Assembly: GCA_002746305.1 (NCBI GenBank)
Contig: NVWV01000007.1
Span: forward strand, 124,001 to 188,000
Length of the DNA stretch: 64,000 nt
Direction: 5' to 3'
Source: Bacteroidota bacterium
GTDB lineage: Bacteria > Bacteroidota > Bacteroidia > NS11-12g > UBA9320
The notes below the pieces were generated by a model. The model saw nothing but the letters and a program-made list of their open reading frames with translations, was not told where the DNA came from and made no database searches. The position numbers and the translations under genes were made by a program. Every line of letters begins with the position of its first letter. Position 1 is the stretch's first letter. Below are positions 58,001 to 64,000 of this stretch, one piece after another.

Positions 58001-60414
58001 AACCAGCTCATAGTTGTAGTAATTACTCCTGAAGCCGAGCCGTAGTACACAAAGGCAATTCCCTCATTTGATTGGCCATAATCGTAGGCTTTGGCTCCTA
58101 TGATCACATCGCCATAACCATCGCCATTTGCATCGCCTGCGGAGGATACCGACCAACCCAATAAGGCACTCCACTGGTTGCCATCTATCTGACTGTTCAC
58201 CGTAGTACTTAATCCTGTAGAGGAGCCATGGTACACAAAGGCCGCTCCTTCATATGCAAGGCCGCTGTCAAAGTTGGGTGCCCCTACGATCACATCGCTG
58301 TAACCATCTCCATTTACATCCCCTGCCGAAGATACAGAATATCCCATTTCGGCGTTTGCCTGATTACGCTCTAATCGGCCGTTAGAAGTGTTACGTACTC
58401 CTGTGGTTGAGCCATAATATACAAAAGCTGACCCCTCGTTTGTTTTACCATTGTTATACTTGGGAGCTCCCACAATCACATCGCTATAACCGTCCCCATT
58501 AACATCCCCAGCCGACGATACCGAATATCCCATTCGGGCACTTGCCTGATTGCTCTCTATTTGGATGCTCGCAGTCGTACTCAATCCGGTGGATGAGCCG
58601 TGATATACAAAGACTGCTCCTTCATTTGTTTGGCCATTATCATAGTAGTCAGCTCCTACAATCACATCGCTGTAACCGTCTCCATTTACATCACCGGCTG
58701 TAGAAACTGAAACACCAAAAAATGCATTTACCTGGTTGCACTCCAACAGGCTGCTGGCTGTAGTACTTAATCCTGTAGATGAGCCGTGGTATACAAAGAC
58801 GACCCCTTCATCTGCTTGGCCATTGTCATACTTGTAAGCTCCTACAATCACATCGCTATAACCGTCCCCATTCACATCGCCTGCTGTAGAAACTGATTTG
58901 CCCATTTGGGCGTCATACTGATTGCTCTCCAACTGGCTGCTTATGGTCGTACTTATTCCTGTAGATGAGCCGTGGTACACAAAAGCTGCCCCTTCATTTG
59001 TTTGGCCATTGTCGTATAAATATGCTCCTACGATTACATCACTGTAACCATCGTTATTTACATCGCCTGCCGTAGAAACTGATCTGCCCATTTGGGCACT
59101 TGCCTGATTGCATTCTAACTGACTGCTTATGGTAGTACTTATTCCTGTAGATGAGCCGTGGTACACAAACGCTGCTCCTTCATCTGTTTGGCCATTGTCG
59201 TACTTAAAAACTCCTACGATCACATCGCTGTAGCCGTCTCCATTGACATCTCCTGCTGAAGATACCGAAGAGCCCAGATAAGCATTTGCCTGGTTGCTCT
59301 CTAACTGGGTGCTTATTGTGGTACTTATTCCTGTAGATGAGCCGTGATAGACAAAGGCTGCTCCTTCATTCGTTTGGCCATTATCATAGTAGAAAGCTCC
59401 TACAATCACATCGTCGTACCCATCGTTATTTACATCTCCTGCCGAGGATACCGACCAGCCCATATAGGCATTTGCCTGATTGCTCTGCAACTTACTGCTT
59501 ATGGTCGTACTTAATCCTGTAGATGAGCCGAGGTAAACAAACGCTGCTCCTTCATCCGTTTGGCCATTGTCGTATAAATATGCCCCTACAATCACATCGC
59601 TGTAACCGTCGTCATTCACATCTCCTGCCGACGATACCGAATATCCCATTTGGGCACTTGCCTGCCCTGTACTCAAAATAGGCTTGTACAAGGAATAAAT
59701 AGGGTCTATGGTTATTGGAAAAATGGCTTTTGTTGTTTCTACTCGTAGTTTTATTTCGCCATCCTGATATATTATTTTTCCGTTGAGGGGTTTTTCATTG
59801 GCATCCCACGATTTTAGATCTTTATAGACTAAGCGTACTTCTTTTTTGCCTGCTACATTTTGGTAAAGATGTAATTCATTGTCAGTAACTTGATTCACTT
59901 TCAAACCAGAAACAGCTAAAGAAACCGTCACAGTATGCGAGCCTGCAGGAGCCTGATGGATTATATAATTTTGACGGACTCCTTCTTTGGTATTGATGTA
60001 CTGTTCGGTAAAATTCGAATGAGCAAATTCAATGGTATTATTATCCACTTTAGCCTGAGCACTTGTTTGAGGTTCATCCATTTTTGAACCATTCAAATAA
60101 ATGCCAGCCGTGCGAACGGAGAGTTCCCAATTGTGACCCAAAGAGTCTACCCTATTGTTTAAAGAAAGCAAACCTGGTTTATAATGAGCTCTAATATTAT
60201 TGACCCTATTGGGACTTTGATAAGCCTGTGTTGCATCGTCGTAGGATACATTGTACTCTTGGTTTTCTAAGTCACTTTGTATAGTGGCTAACCAGTTTTG
60301 TGACGGTTCATCTGACTTTGGCTCTTGTCCCGTATTTTGAGCAACTGAACTCAGACATGTAACAACGAAAAGGACAAGGAGGCTGCTTTTTGTGAAAGTG
60401 ATTTGATTTAGCAT
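55054..60414 (-). CDS. T9SS cargo-like secreted protein with about 20 FG-GAP (integrin-alpha-like) repeats
   Basis: Repeats MGxSVSSAGDVNGDGYSDVIVGAxxYDNGQTNEGAAFVYHGSSTG; C-terminal VLIYPNPTKGVLNIDL...FAQKLVVQH. Confidence 0.94.
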   Translation of the reverse strand: MLNQITFTKSSLLVLFVVTCLSSVAQNTGQEPKSDEPSQNWLATIQSDLENQEYNVSYDDATQAYQSPNRVNNIRAHYKPGLLSLNNRVDSLGHNWELSVRTAGIYLNGSKMDEPQTSAQAKVDNNTIEFAHSNFTEQYINTKEGVRQNYIIHQAPAGSHTVTVSLAVSGLKVNQVTDNELHLYQNVAGKKEVRLVYKDLKSWDANEKPLNGKIIYQDGEIKLRVETTKAIFPITIDPIYSLYKPILSTGQASAQMGYSVSSAGDVNDDGYSDVIVGAYLYDNGQTDEGAAFVYLGSSTGLSTTISSKLQSNQANAYMGWSVSSAGDVNNDGYDDVIVGAFYYDNGQTNEGAAFVYHGSSTGISTTISTQLESNQANAYLGSSVSSAGDVNGDGYSDVIVGVFKYDNGQTDEGAAFVYHGSSTGISTTISSQLECNQASAQMGRSVSTAGDVNNDGYSDVIVGAYLYDNGQTNEGAAFVYHGSSTGISTTISSQLESNQYDAQMGKSVSTAGDVNGDGYSDVIVGAYKYDNGQADEGVVFVYHGSSTGLSTTASSLLECNQVNAFFGVSVSTAGDVNGDGYSDVIVGADYYDNGQTNEGAVFVYHGSSTGLSTTASIQIESNQASARMGYSVSSAGDVNGDGYSDVIVGAPKYNNGKTNEGSAFVYYGSTTGVRNTSNGRLERNQANAEMGYSVSSAGDVNGDGYSDVIVGAPNFDSGLAYEGAAFVYHGSSTGLSTTVNSQIDGNQWSALLGWSVSSAGDANGDGYGDVIIGAKAYDYGQSNEGIAFVYYGSASGVITTTMSWLEGNQANLYMGESVSSAGDVNGDGYSDVIVGATGYKGTEGAAFVYYGSATGVNINTADTLESNQSNAYFGHSVSSAGDINGDGYSDVIVGALYYDNVQTNEGAAFVFYGSATGIDMTAADTFNSNQAGARMGVSVSSAGDVNGDGYSDVIVGASYFDNGQSNEGAAFVYHGSATGVNTTAADTLESNQAGAQMGISVSSAGDVNGDGYSDVIVGAHGYDNSQSNEGAAFVYLGSATGLSSTFSSQLMCNQANAQMGWSVSSAGDVNGDGFSDVIVGAKYFDNGQTDEGAAFVFHGSATGLSTTAVDSIESNQVSANMGWSVSSAGDVNGDGFSDVIVGARSYDNGQSNEGAAFVYHGSSTGLSTTISSQLESNQANAYLGYSVSSAGDVNGDGYSDVIVGAYLYDNGQTNEGAAFVYHGSSTGISTTASSQLECNQANAYMGISVSTAGDVNGDGFSDVIVGAHLYDNGQSNEGAAFVYHGSFTGLGATASSQLECNQANAYLGSSVSSAGDVNGDGYSDVIIGAPKYDNGQTDEGAAFVYHGSSTGLSMTASSRLEGNQASAEMGKSVSTAGDVNGDGYSDVIVGALYYDNGQTDEGAAFVYHGSSTGLSTTAEDTVESNQANAEMGYSVSSAGDVNGDGYSDVIVGAPKYDNGQTNEGAAFVYYGNNGGGMRNNLNLYDDNLSSLFTDTSFADANMGIGLFAKSPQGRQKGKIVYETLGVGDTFSSASPITNSTQFTGQASTYTDLGIAGTELKLAIAKENGPTRVRARVKYDPTTAINGQVYGPWKYLLINPQVSSIGAVPIELTYFTVTKRNDYFALLEWQTASELNNEKFEIERKILGTSDFEKIGEVAGAGNSQQLRTYNFSDDISELSGRICYRIKQVDYDNASEYSEIECISKVNDTEVLIYPNPTKGVLNIDLSDQEEILTIQVFSLNGHLVMEEQIHSSKTLDLSKLATGMYIMKGFSDRQMIFAQKLVVQH
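55995..59660 (-). repeat. FG-GAP coding tandem repeats, ~180-bp unit, about 20 copies
   Basis: Counted in translation; units strongly conserved at DNA level. Confidence 0.88.
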
Positions 60415-60415
60415 A

Positions 60416-60634
60416 TTATCTTTTTATTTCTGTGATTTTATCTAGATCTTCTAACAAAGTGACGATGTTTTCTTCAAGCTTCTTCGAAATTTCAGATTCC
60501 CTTATGAGGCAATCTTCAATTTGTTTATGATGCTTTAAAAGTTGATTAACATCCACTAGTTGATTTTCTATATCACAAAGGTGGATTGGCACACTCTGAA
60601 TCACGAGAAATTGCTCGGACAACGTATCGGACAA
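60416..60634 (-). CDS. Short coiled-coil protein (72 aa) immediately upstream of the FG-GAP gene
   Basis: MSDTLSEQ...HKQIEDCLIRESEISKKLEENIVTLLEDLDKITEIKR; 1-nt gap to the 1786-aa gene; similar to the ORF at 47562-47720. Confidence 0.65.
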   Translation of the reverse strand: MSDTLSEQFLVIQSVPIHLCDIENQLVDVNQLLKHHKQIEDCLIRESEISKKLEENIVTLLEDLDKITEIKR

Positions 60635-60702
60635 GTTATAACATGCTGACTGTCAGATTTATTTAAGTCAGTGTATCGGAAGAGAAATATTGATTTTATT
60701 GC

Positions 60703-62817
60703 CTATTGAATAGCTTCGACTACTTCCAAAAGCGAAAGTGAGCTATCAATATTGAATTTTTGGAAAATGCGAAGAGTAGTACGTTTGACACTATCGTGCA
60801 ATACCCCGAGCATGTCAGCAGACTCCTGTGTGTTCATTCCTAATTTTTGGAGGCATAATAAACGAAGTTCACTAGCCGTCAGGTTCGGATAGAGCTCACC
60901 AGCCCTCTTGATAAATGTAGGGTACACTACGGTAAACGAGATTTTAAACTTCTTCCAATCTTCTTTGGTCAATATTTTGGAATCTAAAAAATTATTCATT
61001 CCTGTCGTATCCACCGATACATCATTGAATAGTGTTGTCAGATTACTTTTCAATTCATCTATCAGTCTATTCTTATTCAATATCAATTCACTTTGGCTTG
61101 CTAAAACGCTACGGCTATTGTCAAGAATACCTTGTGCAACTTCTTTTTCCAACTGCATAGTCTTATCTCTTTCAGCCAAAAATCGCTTGTGTCTGCTAAC
61201 TATTATCACTATGGATAATAAACTTAAACCTAGGAGTAAGAAACCAAAGAGCTTCATTCGTCTTTGCTTCTCTGCATTCAAATCAGACACTTCCTTGTCC
61301 ATGGCTGCTATCTTAACTTGATTCTCCGCTTTTTCCACGGAATACTTAGCCAGTATAGTTTGCTCCAGTTCCTTATCGGTTTGCCTTTGGAAACTGTCTT
61401 GATTGACTATGTATAGTTTATAGGCAGCACTAGCGGAGTCATATTCGGAGAGTGCATCATGATTTAAAGCTTTGAGCTTATATACCTTTGCCAAGTTCTC
61501 GAAACTTGTAATATTGGAAATAGCTCCATTTGCAAAGTCATTGGACTTTTGATTTCGATTCGTTTTGTGGTAATATTGGGCCAAGCATCGTTGCGTTTCG
61601 CCAATCAAAAAAGGATCTGATATTTTTAGAAGAGCTTTTTCCGACTGCATGCAGTATGTTTTAGCTTTTCCTATATCACCTTGATCTAGGTATAAAAAAC
61701 CCAAATGATTTAGCACGTTGGTTATCTCCCAGTTAGAATTTAGACTTCGTGCATTAGCAAGAGCCTTCAGATAATACTTCTCAGCATTATCATACTCATT
61801 TAGGTCTATATAACATAGTCCGACATTGAGTGCTAACTTACTTTTTTCTTTATCTCCATTCCCGAGTTCATAGGCTTTAAGCTGATACGGAAGAGCTCTT
61901 TTTGGATTTTTTAAACTCACATAGCAAGCGGCTATCATATCATTGGAGTGAAGTGAATATTGGCTATAGCCATGTTTAGCAGATAATTCTTCTAAAAGCA
62001 ACCCGTAAACCAAACATGAATCAAAGCTACCATTATAACCAAAAAACATAGCCATATTAAGGTAGCCATGAGCCTCTAAAAAAGGTTTATTGATTTCTTT
62101 TGCTATTCGTATTGCACCTTCAGTATAATATTTGGATGAATCTCGCTCCCCTAAGGATAAGTAGATGTTTCCCAAATTAATATAGCTCGTGACCAATCGT
62201 CTTTTATCATTACTTTTCGTATTAACAGCCAGAGATTTTTGATACATTTCAAGTGCATTTTTAAAATCAGACTTTTCTTGATACAGAATACCTATTTCCT
62301 CTAGAAACAAGCCATGCATCTGAGGGTAATCATCAATGTTAAATCGATCAGATTCTAGCAGTGCTAGCAGTTTGCTTTGAGCCTCATCCATTCTACCATT
62401 ATCCTCCAGACTTCGGCAGATCAAATATTCAGCAGCTATATGTAAGGAGTCCCAGTCTTGTTTTTGTGCGATATCTTGAATTCTATTAAGTGATTCTATT
62501 TTTTCATCTGGAATTTTTCTCGAATACTGAATCTGTATTAGTTTCAGAGTGTTTTCTAGCATAACCTCATTATTCTCAGCAGCGAGTACTACGCCTTCAT
62601 CTAATAGAGTGTGCAGAGAGTCTGATTCAGAAAACAGGCCCAACTCCATACGCTTCAAGCACTCTATTTTTTCACTATCTGTCGTTTCCTCTTCAAAAAA
62701 CGCACTAGGAATCACTTGACCAAAGGATGTATAGACTGAAAATAAACTAAGAAAAAGAATAAACGTTCTACGAAAGAAGGATGAATCTGCAGACATGGTG
62801 TATTCAAAACTACCCAT
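60703..62817 (-). CDS. TPR-domain transmembrane regulator with C-terminal LuxR-like HTH (paralog of 33961-36054)
   Basis: Shared ALNVGLCYIDLNEYDNAEKYYLKAL, TM MKLFGFLLLGLSLLSIVIIV, C-terminal LTASELRLLCLQKLGMNTQESADMLGVLHDSVKRTTLRIFQKFNID. Confidence 0.87.
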   Translation of the reverse strand: MGSFEYTMSADSSFFRRTFILFLSLFSVYTSFGQVIPSAFFEEETTDSEKIECLKRMELGLFSESDSLHTLLDEGVVLAAENNEVMLENTLKLIQIQYSRKIPDEKIESLNRIQDIAQKQDWDSLHIAAEYLICRSLEDNGRMDEAQSKLLALLESDRFNIDDYPQMHGLFLEEIGILYQEKSDFKNALEMYQKSLAVNTKSNDKRRLVTSYINLGNIYLSLGERDSSKYYTEGAIRIAKEINKPFLEAHGYLNMAMFFGYNGSFDSCLVYGLLLEELSAKHGYSQYSLHSNDMIAACYVSLKNPKRALPYQLKAYELGNGDKEKSKLALNVGLCYIDLNEYDNAEKYYLKALANARSLNSNWEITNVLNHLGFLYLDQGDIGKAKTYCMQSEKALLKISDPFLIGETQRCLAQYYHKTNRNQKSNDFANGAISNITSFENLAKVYKLKALNHDALSEYDSASAAYKLYIVNQDSFQRQTDKELEQTILAKYSVEKAENQVKIAAMDKEVSDLNAEKQRRMKLFGFLLLGLSLLSIVIIVSRHKRFLAERDKTMQLEKEVAQGILDNSRSVLASQSELILNKNRLIDELKSNLTTLFNDVSVDTTGMNNFLDSKILTKEDWKKFKISFTVVYPTFIKRAGELYPNLTASELRLLCLQKLGMNTQESADMLGVLHDSVKRTTLRIFQKFNIDSSLSLLEVVEAIQ

Positions 62818-62909
62818 TAATAGTTAGTAAGGATGATTTAAGACTCTCTTTCCTCTACTACTCATATACAGCTTTTATTTTTACATACATTTTTCATTGA
62901 AAATGACAC

Positions 62910-63536
62910 CTATTCTTCTAACAATTCCTTCAAACGCCCTTTGGCTTCTTTTCTCATTTTTGCATAAAATATTTGATAAAACACAATAGGCATAGGAGAA
63001 CTTATCAATGAAATAACAAAGGACACTAGTGCCACAGTCTTCATAAAGGGATATTTTATTTCATCAGGGAATGTAACAATCCCAGCATATTTCACTCCAT
63101 TCAGAGTAGCTGTAATTGCCTCCAAATGAATTAAAATTATAAAACAGACTCCAAAGGCAAATATGGTATTGTACAAAATTTGAAACGTTCTATATCTGTT
63201 GATGTGTTTAATCAAACTCTTCAAGAATTCTATAGTGCTTTGAGAGTGGTCTGGATAGTTAATTCGTTTATAGAGATTAAAAATAGGCCAAAGAGGCAAT
63301 ATGCTGGAAAATACCAAAAGGTATTTAGTCCATAATGGCATAACACCCTTATCGTCAAAACTAAAGATATAAATACCTAAAAATAGAACCATGGCGATAG
63401 TAATTACCAATTCTATAATATTACTTTTTATCCAGTCCGGACGGGTATCCTTCTGAATAAAATTGCTTACATTTTGTGGTTTTGAGTCTATGTTAGAGGT
63501 AATATCCTTCCACTCTTGTTTTATATTATTTTCCAT
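62910..63536 (-). CDS. Membrane protein of unknown function, coupled to an ECF sigma factor
   Basis: About four TM segments; overlaps the downstream end of the sigma factor gene by 11 nt. An anti-sigma-like role is possible. Confidence 0.7.
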   Translation of the reverse strand: MENNIKQEWKDITSNIDSKPQNVSNFIQKDTRPDWIKSNIIELVITIAMVLFLGIYIFSFDDKGVMPLWTKYLLVFSSILPLWPIFNLYKRINYPDHSQSTIEFLKSLIKHINRYRTFQILYNTIFAFGVCFIILIHLEAITATLNGVKYAGIVTFPDEIKYPFMKTVALVSFVISLISSPMPIVFYQIFYAKMRKEAKGRLKELLEE

Positions 63537-64000
63537 TTAGTTCCTCCTTTAGTTTGTTTTTAATTCGTAGCATTTTTACCGCTACTAAATTTTCAGATAA
63601 GCCTGTTATTTCCGCAATTTGTTTATAGGGTAATTCTTCTAAATAAAGAATTATTAAACTTTTATCGGTTTCCTTTAGACTATTTATTGCTTCCTTTAAA
63701 AGCTGTGATTTAGGATGAGTTTGTGGCTCATCCACGGGACGATCATGTTTTGCACTTAGTTCCTCAAGTACAGGTTTATACTTTCTGATGTGATTCATGC
63801 ATGTATTAATTGCAATTTGATACATCCAAGTAGTTATTTTACTCTTGTGCTTAAAGCTTGAATAAGACTTACATATTTGGTAAGATATTTCCTGTTTCAA
63901 GTCTTCACACTCCAGTGGAGAATTACTATAAGTAAAAGCCACTTTGGAAATTATTCCAAAGTGATCTTTTATAAGTTTTACTAATTCCTTATTGTTTCTA
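63526..64000 (-). CDS. RNA polymerase sigma-70 (ECF) family factor, truncated by the window edge
   Basis: TTWMYQIAINTCMNHIRK (region 2), ELPYKQIAEITGLSENLVAVKMLRIKNKLKEEL (region 4). The frame stays open upstream (RNNKELVKLIKDHFGIISK) to base 64000. Confidence 0.9.
   Translation of the reverse strand, partial: RNNKELVKLIKDHFGIISKVAFTYSNSPLECEDLKQEISYQICKSYSSFKHKSKITTWMYQIAINTCMNHIRKYKPVLEELSAKHDRPVDEPQTHPKSQLLKEAINSLKETDKSLIILYLEELPYKQIAEITGLSENLVAVKMLRIKNKLKEELNGK

Noticed and set aside
55995-59660. Regularly spaced repeats resembling a CRISPR array
   Set aside because: Period is ~180 bp with a continuous reading frame encoding FG-GAP repeats; no short palindromic repeats or unique spacers and no cas genes.

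Overview
The window is from a Bacteroidota (Flavobacteriia-like) chromosome. The calls rest on protein motifs read from the ORF translations and on direct reading of the DNA; no database search was run. The left ~6.3 kb is core-like: mutL, two rhomboid proteases, an EEP-family hydrolase, an O-methyltransferase and purQ. Most of the rest is accessory: seven large proteins that look like type IX secretion (T9SS) cargo, including a 3832-aa protein with an embedded RCC1 block, a 1786-aa FG-GAP protein and a 1245-aa Cys-repeat protein. There is also a DUF4249/TonB receptor pair, an M4 metalloprotease operon, two TPR-LuxR-type regulators, two LytS-type kinases, one intact LytTR regulator and a tmRNA gene. 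The points most worth a second look are: (1) a duplicated module of TPR-LuxR regulator, short coiled-coil ORF and giant secreted protein, in which one short ORF (47562-47720) is missing from the supplied ORF track; (2) a four-gene cluster (nucleotidyltransferase, PLP enzyme, PssA-like CDP-alcohol phosphatidyltransferase, ATP-grasp) flanked by ~100-bp direct repeats, with a truncated LytTR regulator beside the right-hand repeat; (3) tandem copies of the ssrA 3' end plus terminator downstream of the tmRNA, with a clear copy at 33.8 kb and a possible one at 47.9 kb, suggesting repeated integration at ssrA.
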